A DNA stretch of 64,000 nt, from the NCBI GenBank assembly GCA_023957335.1, contig JAMLHC010000004.1, positions 248,001 to 312,000 on the forward strand, in the 5' to 3' direction. The notes beneath the pieces are model-generated. The model did no database searches and was not told the DNA's origin. It worked only from the letters and a program-made list of their open reading frames with translations. Source of the stretch: Bacteroidota bacterium (lineage in GTDB: Bacteria; Bacteroidota; Bacteroidia; NS11-12g; UBA955). Made by a program: the position numbers and the translations under genes. This document shows positions 42,758 to 50,695 of this stretch, in pieces; the stretch's first letter is position 1; every line of letters begins with the position of its first letter.

Positions 42758-42839
42758 ACACAACGGTTGCAAGTTGAATATGATAATTTGTTACTTAGGC
42801 TTTACAGTAATAATTTTGTAGAAGCTTTATAATTAAATA

Positions 42840-43220
42840 ATGATGACAGAGAATGAACTTTCAAATAAGATAATTGGGGTTGCTATTGAACTGCATAAAT
42901 CAGTTGGAGCAGGTCTGTTAGAATCTGCTTATGAAAGTGCCTTTGCTTATGATTTAAGGGAGGCAGGTTTGAAGGTTTTGCAGCAAGTTGAATTACCTTT
43001 TATTTATAAAGAAGTCCGTTTAGAAGTAGGTTATCGAATAGATTTATTAATAGAAGATAAAGTATTGATTGAAATTAAATCTATAGAGAATTTAGCTCCA
43101 GTACATTTTGCCCAAACTCTTACCTATCTTAAATTATCGGGAATTAAACTTGGTTTACTTATCAATTTTAATTCTAAATATCTCAAAGATGGGATTCATA
43201 GATTAGTAAATAATTTATAA
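42840..43220 (+). CDS. GxxExxY protein (PD-(D/E)XK nuclease superfamily-like)
   Basis: This 126-residue protein carries the family-naming motif GAGLLESAYESA (about 23-34) and ends its core with RIDLLIEDKVLIEIKSIENL, a PD-(D/E)XK-type strand arrangement with D and E-x-K. The family is frequent in Bacteroidota and some other phyla and its function is unknown; nuclease activity is inferred from fold. Family 2 repeats lie on both sides. Two ATG codons are adjacent at the start. Confidence 0.88.
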   Translation: MMTENELSNKIIGVAIELHKSVGAGLLESAYESAFAYDLREAGLKVLQQVELPFIYKEVRLEVGYRIDLLIEDKVLIEIKSIENLAPVHFAQTLTYLKLSGIKLGLLINFNSKYLKDGIHRLVNNL

Positions 43221-43229
43221 GCTAAATCA

Positions 43230-43334
43230 TCTTCGCGTTCTTCGCGTTTCATTAACCTTAGCGTTCTTTGCGAGAAATTTTATAGGTATTGTCTGTCTTC
43301 GCGCTAAATTATCCTTTGCGGTCTTTGCGAGAAA
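43230..43334. repeat. Repeat family 2 downstream of the GxxExxY gene
   Basis: Units CTTCGCGTTCTTCGCGTTTC, TTAGCGTTCTTTGCGAGAAA and CCTTTGCGGTCTTTGCGAGA fill the gap up to the next gene. They match the CTTTGCG half of the family 2 element at 40090-40137. Confidence 0.85.
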
Positions 43335-43340
43335 ATAAAA

Positions 43341-44522
43341 ATGAAAATCTTATATTACTCCCCCCACCCAACTCATGACATAGTCTCAGAAGTCGGCTAT
43401 GCCACTCACCAACGTGAAACTATTATTGCTCTAGAACAATTAGGGCATGAAGTTCTGCCTGTGATAATGGGTGGTGCAACGCGTGAGGATTTATTATATG
43501 AAGGTGGTAAAGCATCTGACCCTTCCGGGTTTAGAGGATTTCTAAAAAGATTGCTTCCATCCTTTATTTGGGTTAGTATTCGGGATTTATTGGTGATGCG
43601 ACATGACACACATGCGGGTGAAAGATTAGAAAAAGCAATTCAAGAATTCCAGCCGGATTTGATTTATGAACGCTCTGAGTATCTGCAAGACAGCGGAATC
43701 AAACCTGCTCAGAAACACAGAATTAAATATTATTTGGAAGTCAATGCCCCTTTTGTAGAGGAAATGAAAGCCATGCAAGGTTATAGCATTTGGTTGTGGC
43801 TGGGACACCGTAAGGAAAGAAAGAAATACAAAGCAGCAGACAAAATCTTTGTGGTCTCCACTGGCCTCAAAGATTTTCTGATAAGACGATATAAGGTAGA
43901 TTCACACAAAATTGTAGTATCTCCTAATAGAATAAACAAAGAGAAGTTTTTAGAAAGAGCTGCACTCCCGCTGTCTTTCGAAGTCAATTTTAGGAATGAA
44001 GCACCTATCATTGGATTTGTTGGTTCTATTTTGCCACACCATCATTTAGATTTATTAATTGAAGGTTTTGCAGAGATTATTCATAAAGGTTTAGAAGCTA
44101 ATCTTTTAATAGTGGGCGAAGGAACTCACAGGGATGTTCTTCAGGAATTGGTCAAGCAAAGAAAGGTAGAAGACAGGGTGATTTTTACCGGGAAAGTACC
44201 CTTTGAGCAGGTGCCGGCTATCATTAATTGTATGGATATTTGTGTAATGTCCGGTTCGAATTGGTATGGCTCTCCAATCAAGATTTTTGAATATGGTATT
44301 TTAGGGAAATCGGTTATTGCACCACGTACAGAACCGGTTTCAGAAGTGATGACAGACGGTGTAGATGGCATTTTGGTTGAACAAAATAAAAAAGATATTG
44401 CTCAGGCATTAGAGAAACTGATTATTGATAAAGATTACCGTGAAAGACTAGGTCAATCTTTTAAAGAAAAAATAATAAGAGAATATCAGTGGAAACATGC
44501 AGCAGAGATGATTGTGGATTAG
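43341..44522 (+). CDS. Glycosyltransferase, GT4 family
   Basis: This 393-residue protein starts MKILYYSPHPTHDIVSEVGY. The linker VSPNRINKEKF, donor-domain PIIGFVGSILPHHHLDLLI and KVPFEQVPAIINCMDICV are all in the usual GT4 order. The donor-site glutamate region is GSPIKIFEYGILGKSVIAP, followed by TEPVSEVMTDGVDGILV. It is a retaining sugar transferase at the cytoplasmic membrane face. It has repeat clusters on both sides and may be transcribed separately. Confidence 0.9.
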   Translation: MKILYYSPHPTHDIVSEVGYATHQRETIIALEQLGHEVLPVIMGGATREDLLYEGGKASDPSGFRGFLKRLLPSFIWVSIRDLLVMRHDTHAGERLEKAIQEFQPDLIYERSEYLQDSGIKPAQKHRIKYYLEVNAPFVEEMKAMQGYSIWLWLGHRKERKKYKAADKIFVVSTGLKDFLIRRYKVDSHKIVVSPNRINKEKFLERAALPLSFEVNFRNEAPIIGFVGSILPHHHLDLLIEGFAEIIHKGLEANLLIVGEGTHRDVLQELVKQRKVEDRVIFTGKVPFEQVPAIINCMDICVMSGSNWYGSPIKIFEYGILGKSVIAPRTEPVSEVMTDGVDGILVEQNKKDIAQALEKLIIDKDYRERLGQSFKEKIIREYQWKHAAEMIVD

Positions 44523-44523
44523 G

Positions 44524-44559
44524 CGGGCGCTTCGACTACCCTTCGACTACGCTCAGGGC
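44524..44559. repeat. Repeat family 1, forward copy after the GT4 gene
   Basis: CGGGCGCTTCGACTAC is the reverse complement of the terminal part of inverted units seen at 14047-14063. It runs directly into CCTTCGACTACGCTCAGGG. This is the only place where family 1 sits beside family 2. Confidence 0.9.
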
Positions 44560-44612
44560 AAGTCGTTCAGCATTCACTCGATAAGATTATTCTGAGTTTT
44601 ATATTGGATGAT

Positions 44613-44800
44613 TCTTTCTTTGCGTAAGTTTTCTCTTTGCGCCCTCCGTGCCTTCTCTGTGTCTTCTGTGGTTAAACAAAGAAATATAAGAAAAATAACT
44701 ACTCTCAATCCTTCTTTGCGTAAGTTTTCTCTTTGCGCCCTTTGCGAGAAACTCTTGGCGTTCTTTGCGTGAAACCTTCTCCATGTCCTCCGTGGTGAAA
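44613..44800. repeat. Repeat family 2 cluster at the convergent gene boundary
   Basis: Two blocks of CTTTGCGTAAGTTTTCTCTT and a CTCCGTGCCTTCTCTGTG/GTGGTTAAAC half-element lie between the + strand glycosyltransferase and the - strand radical SAM gene. The bases around 44696-44720 match those at 40076-40100. No clear terminator is seen here. Confidence 0.85.
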
Positions 44801-44807
44801 CAACTCT

Positions 44808-45860
44808 TTACTTCACCATAGTTCCTTCCAACTGTTTTGACAAAGGAACTCCCGGAATAATTTCTTTATGGCATTTCTTTCCGATAGAGTATGAGCAACC
44901 TGCGCAAGCCAAAGGAACTTCATCGGGGACATCATCCGTGAACATTCTTCTGGCAGTTGTATAGTTTCTATTATTCCAAATAGTCTGCAAATCATTTTCT
45001 AAAAGATTCCCAAAACTCTCTTCATTTCTATAAGAAAGAGAACATGGCAATACCATCCCGTTTGCATTAACATAAATACTTGACCATAAGCTTTTGCAAC
45101 CGTCTTCATCTTGCACAAAGTTTGGATTATTTCTATTCTCTTGAGCTATATCATAAATATCCATAATTTTTGGAGTTGCCATAAATACTTCAAATGAATC
45201 CACTCCTAATTCGTGTGCATGTTTTCGTGCATCTTCCACCTCATGTTTATTATGTTCAAAAACTAAGAACTTCCATGTAACAATAGGATACTTGCTTTTG
45301 AGCCTTTTTTTAGCAGCAATGAGCATTTTTACATGATCAAAAACAGTGTCAATATTGCCTTTAACTCGATATTGGCTATATGCTTCCTGTGTATTTCCAT
45401 CAATGGATAAATAAACGTGAGTCAATCCGGACTTTACACAATCTTCCGCCATTTTTTCACTGAACAAATTGAAGTTGGAGTGAAGTGTTGTTCCAATTCT
45501 TTTCTCTCTTGTAAGGTCAATCATACTAAAGAGATCTTTGTTCAAAAAAGGCTCTCCCCAATTGTAAAGGGCGATACTTAGTGCATGATTTTCAAAATTC
45601 TTGAGGAAGGTTTTGTAATTCTTAAAAGAAAGCATTTGGGGTTGAATCATTTCAGGGTGTTTGATTCCTGTATGGCAGCCGGGACATCTGAGGTTGCATA
45701 CATTCCCCGGGTCAATGGTGATTTTATATGGTAAACTTTTCATGTTAACCACTTTCTTTTTAAATTCTTTGTTGTTCAGAATGATGTTCTGAAACTTATG
45801 AATGCTCCCGTACTTGTAAAAGTAGAATGCATATTTTTTATAAACAGATAGGGTTCTCAC
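44808..45860 (-). CDS. Radical SAM protein with SPASM domain
   Basis: This 350-residue protein on the minus strand has the iron-sulfur motif C55-x3-C59-x2-C62 in GNVCNLRCPGCHTG. The core has ALYNWGEPFLNKDLFSMI and HVYLSIDGNTQEAYSQYR, typical of the family. The C-terminal cysteine-rich SPASM part includes VLPCSLSYRNEESFGNLL and ACAGCSYSIGKKC, which would hold auxiliary clusters. Relatives modify peptides or sugars. It is divergent from the glycosyltransferase at 45948, and a -7-like box lies upstream. In this context it could modify a glycan-linked group (inference). Confidence 0.88.
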   Translation of the reverse strand: MRTLSVYKKYAFYFYKYGSIHKFQNIILNNKEFKKKVVNMKSLPYKITIDPGNVCNLRCPGCHTGIKHPEMIQPQMLSFKNYKTFLKNFENHALSIALYNWGEPFLNKDLFSMIDLTREKRIGTTLHSNFNLFSEKMAEDCVKSGLTHVYLSIDGNTQEAYSQYRVKGNIDTVFDHVKMLIAAKKRLKSKYPIVTWKFLVFEHNKHEVEDARKHAHELGVDSFEVFMATPKIMDIYDIAQENRNNPNFVQDEDGCKSLWSSIYVNANGMVLPCSLSYRNEESFGNLLENDLQTIWNNRNYTTARRMFTDDVPDEVPLACAGCSYSIGKKCHKEIIPGVPLSKQLEGTMVK

Positions 45861-45900
45861 TATATTATTTTAACTAAAACTAACGCTCGTTAGGTTGGCG

Positions 45901-45908
45901 CAAAGATA
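45901..45908 (-). promoter_or_regulatory. Probable -7 box of the radical SAM gene
   Basis: Read on the minus strand this is TATCTTTG, matching the Bacteroidota TAnnTTTG consensus, 40 bp upstream of the start codon. No convincing -33 TTTG is present at the expected distance, so confidence is moderate. Confidence 0.45.
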
Positions 45909-45947
45909 TTATTTTTATTTTACAGCCTAATACCCCTTGATTACTCA

Positions 45948-47120
45948 TTGCCAATAACCAATATCTCAGTGATTTCTGCTAAACATATCACCCTTCTCAC
46001 CGATGGCATTTTCCCTTTTTCTATCGGAGGAATGCAGAAACATAGCTATCATCTTGCCAAAGAATGGGCAAGACAGCAAGTTTCGGTAACAGTAATCCAT
46101 CCGCATAAAATTACAAAAAATAAGCGGAACAGAGCTTTTAGCCATGAGGAATTACAGTATCTTGATTTTCAGTTTGTAGAGTTTCCGAGTTCGCCAAAAT
46201 TCCCCGGACATTATTTGTATAATAGTTTTCGCTATGCAAAAAATATTTACCTGCATTTGAAAGGAATACCGTGTGAAAGGATTTATGCTCAGGGATTTAC
46301 AGCTTGGTATTTTCTCAAAAAAAATCCTTTTGATAAGAGGATTATAACTAATTTGCATGGATTGGAAATGTATCAATGGTCGGTCAACTCCAAAAATAAG
46401 CTGGAGCATAAACTACTGAGAATTGCCTCAGATTTTATTATTAAAAACTCCTTTAGACAGATTTCTTTAGGAGGAAAATTAACGTCAATTTTGAATGAAC
46501 AAGGAGCAAAGCCAAGTTCAGTCATAGAAATTCCTAATGCCATAGATGCAGAATGGATTCAAAAAAATGACATAGACTTTCCATCAAATGGAAAAAGAAA
46601 TTTTGTTTTTGTGGGTAGATATGAGTTGAGAAAAGGCATTGAATTAATCAATCAGGTAATAAATAAATTCTTGAATTCCGGTTTTGAGTTTTCCTTCTCA
46701 TTTATTGGTGATATTCCTAAGGAAAAGCAAATTCAAACTACGGATAAATCCGTTGATATTACTTATTTAGGTTCAATTTCAGAACCTAAAAAAATCAGAG
46801 AAATACTCATTCAATCCGATGTCTTGGTATGTCCTAGTTTTTCAGAAGGGATGCCAACCGTTATTTTGGAGGCAATGGCTTGCCGGTGTGCTATTATTGC
46901 AACGGATGTAGGAGCAGTGAGTGAATTGGTGGGTGCAGAAAATGGTATTTTAATTTCACCAGGAAATATTGCTGAATTTGAGCTCGCTTTCAAAAAGATT
47001 CTTTCCATTTCAGAAGAGGAGTTATCTCAGTTTCAAACCTCTTCTTTTGAAAAGATTCAACAGAATTTTCTCTGGTCTTCTGTAGCCCGGAAAACACTTC
47101 AAGCATTTGAAGTAAAGTAA
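45948..47120 (+). CDS. Glycosyltransferase, GT4 family
   Basis: This 390-residue protein has no upstream ATG. The start is either TTG 45948 or GTG 45969, both ahead of the conserved ITLLTDGIFPFSIGGMQKHS. LHGLEMYQWS, RNFVFVGRYELRKGIELI and the complete donor motif SFSEGMPTVILEAMACRCAI (E-x7-E) follow, with DVGAVSELV at the end. It is a retaining transferase with a nucleotide-sugar donor. It ends the glycan region. A CTCGGT/ACCGAG hairpin at 47144-47158 follows but lacks a T-run. Confidence 0.9.
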   Translation: MPITNISVISAKHITLLTDGIFPFSIGGMQKHSYHLAKEWARQQVSVTVIHPHKITKNKRNRAFSHEELQYLDFQFVEFPSSPKFPGHYLYNSFRYAKNIYLHLKGIPCERIYAQGFTAWYFLKKNPFDKRIITNLHGLEMYQWSVNSKNKLEHKLLRIASDFIIKNSFRQISLGGKLTSILNEQGAKPSSVIEIPNAIDAEWIQKNDIDFPSNGKRNFVFVGRYELRKGIELINQVINKFLNSGFEFSFSFIGDIPKEKQIQTTDKSVDITYLGSISEPKKIREILIQSDVLVCPSFSEGMPTVILEAMACRCAIIATDVGAVSELVGAENGILISPGNIAEFELAFKKILSISEEELSQFQTSSFEKIQQNFLWSSVARKTLQAFEVK

Positions 47121-47281
47121 GTTTTTCTTGAAAAAATTGTTTACTCGGTGTAACCGAGCTGGGAGATCCGTGTGTATTAAATTTTGCTTGCTATCTCATA
47201 CTTTAGGTATGAAAAAATAAAGGTTCAAACCCTCTCGGTATTTTAACACAAGTAATGTCTGAAATATAGCTTTTGAATTCC

Positions 47282-47289
47282 TAACTTTG
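47282..47289 (+). promoter_or_regulatory. Probable -7 box of the tryptophanase gene
   Basis: TAACTTTG matches TAnnTTTG and lies 46 bp before ATG 47335. It overlaps the alternative TTG at 47287, which is a reason to prefer the downstream start. No -33 box is evident. Confidence 0.5.
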
Positions 47290-47334
47290 CACCTCATTTT
47301 AGAAAATAACCACTTAGACCAACCTTTTATTGAT

Positions 47335-48705
47335 ATGACCAGAATATTTGAACCTTTCAGAATCAAATCTGTTGAACCCATTAAGTTTACAACCAAAGAA
47401 AACAGAGTCAAATACCTTAAAGAAGCACATAACAATGTGTTTTTGATTAAAGCCAAAAATGTATTGATTGACCTTTTGACGGATAGTGGCACTTCTGCCA
47501 TGAGTTCACAGCAGTGGGGGGCAATGATGATAGGAGATGAGTCTTATGCGGGAGCAGAAAGTTATTATCATTTTGAAGAAGCTGTGCAAAATATCATGGG
47601 TTTCAAACATGTGATTCCTACACACCAAGGCAGGGCAGCGGAGAAAATCATAGGCTCTCTTTTTGGTGGAAAAGGTAAAACATTTGTAAGCAATTCATTT
47701 TTTGATACCACCCGCGGAAATATAGAATTTTCGGGGGCAGAAGCCGTTGACTTTTTAACTGATGAAGGCAAACAGCCTGCTCTGATTGCAGATTTTAAAG
47801 GCAATATGAACATACCGGCTCTCGAAAAATATATTCAAGAAACCGGAGCTCAAAATATTCCCATGTGTGTACTCACCATCACCAACAATTCCGGTGGAGG
47901 ACAACCTGTTTCTATGCAGAATATTAAAGAGACTTCTGCTGTTTGCAAAAAATATGGAATTCCATTTTTCATTGATGCCTGCCGTTTTGCAGAAAATGCT
48001 TACTTTATCAAAACACGTGAAAAAGGATATGAGAACAAATCAATACTTGAAATCTGCCGTGAAACCTTTTCTTATGCAGACGGATGTACTATGAGTGCAA
48101 AGAAAGATGCATTGGTTAATATTGGTGGTTTTCTCTGCATGAATGATGATAAGATGGCAATGGAGGCAAAAAATCTGCTTATTATCATGGAAGGATTTCC
48201 AACTTATGGAGGGCTTGCCGGCAGAGATTTAGAAGCCATTGCACAAGGTTTGACAGAGGTTTTAGAAGAAGATTATCTTGAATACAGAATAGGTACCATG
48301 AAATATATTGGCGAAAAACTCACTGCTGCCGGTGTGCCGATTTTGAAACCAACAGGTGGTCATGCTGTCTATTTAGATGCAAAAGCATTTATGTCGCATA
48401 TCCCTCCACACGAACTACCGGGAATTGCACTGACAAATGCACTTTATATTGAGGGTGGCATTAGAGGAGTAGAAATTGGTTCTTTAATGTTCGGAAAATA
48501 TGATGAAAACGGAGATTATGTGCCGGCAACATTGGAATTGGTTAGATTAGCTATTCCAAGAAGGGTATATACTCAAAGTCACATGGACTATATGTGTGAT
48601 GTGATTATTGATGTTTATAAAAAACGAGAACAATACAAAGGCTATAAAATCACTTATGAATCACCTTTGCTAAGGCACTTCACGGCTCACATGGAGGCTT
48701 TATAA
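47335..48705 (+). CDS. tnaA: Tryptophanase
   Basis: This 456-residue PLP enzyme of the tryptophanase/tyrosine phenol-lyase family cleaves tryptophan to indole, pyruvate and ammonia. The Schiff-base lysine is K257 in TMSAKKDALVN. The length equals that of tyrosine phenol-lyase, but the residues known to separate the two enzymes are of the tryptophanase kind. They are Asp124 in FFDTTRG, Val379 and Ile381 in GVEIGSL, and His448 in LLRHFTAH, where the lyase has Thr, Met, Arg and Phe. It appears monocistronic. No TnaC-like leader or TnaB permease is visible. Confidence 0.9.
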   Translation: MTRIFEPFRIKSVEPIKFTTKENRVKYLKEAHNNVFLIKAKNVLIDLLTDSGTSAMSSQQWGAMMIGDESYAGAESYYHFEEAVQNIMGFKHVIPTHQGRAAEKIIGSLFGGKGKTFVSNSFFDTTRGNIEFSGAEAVDFLTDEGKQPALIADFKGNMNIPALEKYIQETGAQNIPMCVLTITNNSGGGQPVSMQNIKETSAVCKKYGIPFFIDACRFAENAYFIKTREKGYENKSILEICRETFSYADGCTMSAKKDALVNIGGFLCMNDDKMAMEAKNLLIIMEGFPTYGGLAGRDLEAIAQGLTEVLEEDYLEYRIGTMKYIGEKLTAAGVPILKPTGGHAVYLDAKAFMSHIPPHELPGIALTNALYIEGGIRGVEIGSLMFGKYDENGDYVPATLELVRLAIPRRVYTQSHMDYMCDVIIDVYKKREQYKGYKITYESPLLRHFTAHMEAL

Positions 48706-48801
48706 GGCTGAATACAAGCAATATATTGATCAAAAATCAATTTTGAGCCGACACAAAACTTGCGAATGAGATCACTTACGCTACTCAAATATATTTATCA
48801 A

Positions 48802-49581
48802 ATGAAATACCTTAATTTAACTTTCGTTGCTGCTCTTGTATTCTACGGTTGTGGGAGCAGCCAAAACACCGCTCAACCAACAGCCCCAACCAGTGCACCT
48901 GTTGAAACTGTTCAAGTTCCAACAGAAAAATTTGTCAAGAACATTGATGCCGCCACTTTTAAAAATCTCATTGAAAAAGGTGACGGAATCATTTTGGATG
49001 TGCGCACGCCACAAGAGGTTGCAGAAGGGCAAATCCCCAATGCAAGTACTATTAACTTGTATGATCCTGACTTTGCCCAAAAAATTAACCTGATGCAAAA
49101 GGACAAGATTATTTATGTCTATTGCCGTTCCGGTACAAGAAGTTCACAAGCAGCACAAATGCTGAGTCAAAATGGTTTTGACAGGGTATATAATCTGCAG
49201 GGAGGCATAGGCGCTTGGCAAAATATGGGCTATCCCGTAACGGCACCTACTTCCAAACCTGACCCCAATATCAAAGCTATGACTTTGAATGATTTTAATG
49301 AATTAATTAAAACAGATAAGCCGGTGTTGATTGATTTTCACACAGTTTGGTGTGCACCATGTATCAAAATGGCTCCAGTTGTTGACCAAATCGAGGATGA
49401 ATTTGGCACAAAAGCGATTGTAAAAAGGATTGATGTGGACCAAAGCAAAGAAGTAGGCAAAGCCAATAATATCAGTGGTGTTCCTGTATTTATTATCTTC
49501 AAAAACGGAAAAGAAGTGTGGAAACATAATGGTATAATCTCCAAAGAAGATTTGACTAAAGAGATAAATAAATATCTTTAA
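48802..49581 (+). CDS. Rhodanese-thioredoxin fusion lipoprotein
   Basis: I choose ATG 48802, which puts a 16-residue signal ending VFYG before Cys17, a plausible lipobox. The 259-residue product has a Thr/Pro-rich spacer, then a rhodanese domain with the active cysteine C108 in YCRSGTRSS. A thioredoxin domain follows, with the WCAPC active site (183-187) and the cis-proline in SGVPVFIIF. It would be anchored in a membrane facing the periplasm and could handle sulfane sulfur or disulfides. The domain pair on one lipoprotein is uncommon outside Bacteroidota. Confidence 0.88.
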   Translation: MKYLNLTFVAALVFYGCGSSQNTAQPTAPTSAPVETVQVPTEKFVKNIDAATFKNLIEKGDGIILDVRTPQEVAEGQIPNASTINLYDPDFAQKINLMQKDKIIYVYCRSGTRSSQAAQMLSQNGFDRVYNLQGGIGAWQNMGYPVTAPTSKPDPNIKAMTLNDFNELIKTDKPVLIDFHTVWCAPCIKMAPVVDQIEDEFGTKAIVKRIDVDQSKEVGKANNISGVPVFIIFKNGKEVWKHNGIISKEDLTKEINKYL

Positions 49582-49636
49582 GCTACAACTGCTTAGAATT
49601 AATTAACTTTCAGATTTATCTCTGATGGTAATATTG

Positions 49637-49669
49637 AAAAAGATTGTTCCATGAACAATCTTTTTTTTT
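49637..49669. terminator. Rho-independent terminator between convergent genes
   Basis: The stem AAAAAGATTGTTC and GAACAATCTTTTT flanks a CAT loop and is followed by a run of Ts. A-rich bases on the other side let it work for the - strand yidD transcript as well. Confidence 0.85.
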
Positions 49670-49685
49670 GCAATAAAAAGTGTGA

Positions 49686-49913
49686 TTATGGCACCGGGTC
49701 ATGCCCATGTCCTCCCCATGGATGACAACGTGAAATTCGTTTGATGGAAAGAATGAATCCTTTGAAAACCCCGTGTTTTTTGAAAGCCTGTATGCTATAC
49801 TCAGAGCAGGTTGGGTCAAACCGACAAGCGTTGGGTAATAGCGGAGAAAGCAGGAGTTGATACAACCTTACCAACCCGATAAAAGGTTTAGCTAAGATGT
49901 TTTTTAATTTCAT
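49686..49913 (-). CDS. yidD: Membrane protein insertion efficiency factor YidD
   Basis: This 75-residue protein matches YidD along its whole length: [19 protein letters not shown], then [15 protein letters not shown] and the C-terminal [17 protein letters not shown]. The three cysteines are in the usual places. It is a small inner-membrane-associated protein that aids YidC-dependent insertion. It overlaps rnpA by 26 bases, the standard arrangement. The yidC gene, commonly next in other phyla, is absent here. Confidence 0.93.
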   Translation of the reverse strand: MKLKNILAKPFIGLVRLYQLLLSPLLPNACRFDPTCSEYSIQAFKKHGVFKGFILSIKRISRCHPWGGHGHDPVP

Positions 49914-50283
49914 TTACCAATTGTGTGAGCGCTTTCTTCATTTGTTCATGGATAAAAGCAAAAGGTTTTTCTTCAGTTGCAATGAAGTGAATAGTTAGAT
50001 GTACTTCTTGTTCGGTTCCTTTGATGCCGTCAAATAGAATATGTTTGTTGAGTCGGTATGTTTCTCTGCACAAACGTTTGATTCGATTGCGGTCAACGGC
50101 TCGGTTAAATTTCTTTTTGGAAACGGATATCAGCACTTTGACGGGAGGGGTTGGCTCAATATGAGCATTTAATATATATACAAAAAAGAAAGGGTAAGAA
50201 GTAAACTTCTCACCCTTTTCAAACACTGTTTGAATATTTTTTTTACTGCAAAGCTTCTCGTTTTTGGAAAAAGAAAAATCCAC
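49888..50283 (-). CDS. rnpA: Ribonuclease P protein component
   Basis: This 131-residue basic protein has the conserved RNR region as [18 protein letters not shown] and the N-terminal [16 protein letters not shown]. It binds RNase P RNA for tRNA 5' maturation. It lies 26 bp downstream of rpmH and overlaps yidD, forming the common rpmH-rnpA-yidD operon. A dyad near 50190-50222 inside it is simply coding sequence. Confidence 0.93.
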   Translation of the reverse strand: MDFSFSKNEKLCSKKNIQTVFEKGEKFTSYPFFFVYILNAHIEPTPPVKVLISVSKKKFNRAVDRNRIKRLCRETYRLNKHILFDGIKGTEQEVHLTIHFIATEEKPFAFIHEQMKKALTQLVNEIKKHLS

Positions 50284-50309
50284 GACCCATTCTCATAAAG
50301 AGCCGTTAA

Positions 50310-50468
50310 TTATCTTTTGTGTCTGGCTTCGCAAGAAACTGTAAGTCTCTTTCTGCCTCTTTTTCTGCGGGCGGCAAGCACTTTTCTGCCGTTAGCTGTT
50401 GCCATTCTTTCTCTGAAACCGTGCTTGTTTCTTCTTTTTCTATTGGAGGGTTGAAATGTTCTTTTCAT
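50310..50468 (-). CDS. rpmH: 50S ribosomal protein L34
   Basis: This 52-residue protein is highly basic and matches L34 from end to end. It starts [20 protein letters not shown] and continues [17 protein letters not shown]-like before a short phylum-typical tail ending ARHKR. It sits directly upstream of rnpA on the minus strand. Its small size makes it easy to miss. Confidence 0.97.
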   Translation of the reverse strand: MKRTFQPSNRKRRNKHGFRERMATANGRKVLAARRKRGRKRLTVSCEARHKR

Positions 50469-50491
50469 GACTATGATTCAAAAAAGGACTG

Positions 50492-50499
50492 CAAAAGTA
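50492..50499 (-). promoter_or_regulatory. Probable -7 box of the rpmH operon
   Basis: On the minus strand this reads TACTTTTG, matching TAnnTTTG, 24 bp upstream of the rpmH ATG. No -33 box is found at the usual distance. Confidence 0.5.
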
Positions 50500-50695
50500 A
50501 ACTTTTATTTTGTATAAAAAACTTTTTTCTCAAATATTCATTCTTGTTGTAACAAGATAGTTTGAGCTTGTCCTTAGACTGGGTATTTATCTCAAAATAA
50601 CTTAAAAAAATCCTGATTTCTCAAAATTAAGATGTTATTTAGCAATGCGAAAAAAATCACTACAAGGCTGATTTTCAAGTATCTAAACAATTTAT

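Noticed and set aside
42559-42777. A 72-codon open frame with repeating Cys/Phe/Arg-rich peptide
   Set aside because: It is the chance translation of a 66-bp tandem DNA repeat whose unit is a multiple of three.
47144-47158. CTCGGT-GTA-ACCGAG hairpin as a terminator of the last glycosyltransferase
   Set aside because: No T-run follows; it is more like a degenerate copy of repeat family 4.
47287-47334. Upstream TTG start for tryptophanase
   Set aside because: It overlaps the probable -7 box and adds residues not found in the family; ATG 47335 gives the conserved FEPFRIKSVE start.
50185-50222. Hairpin near GAGAAGTTTACTTCTC as a terminator
   Set aside because: It lies in the middle of the rnpA coding sequence in conserved protein codons.
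50319-50552. Plus-strand open frame opposite rpmH
   Set aside because: It is an antisense shadow of the L34 gene, which matches the ribosomal protein family fully.
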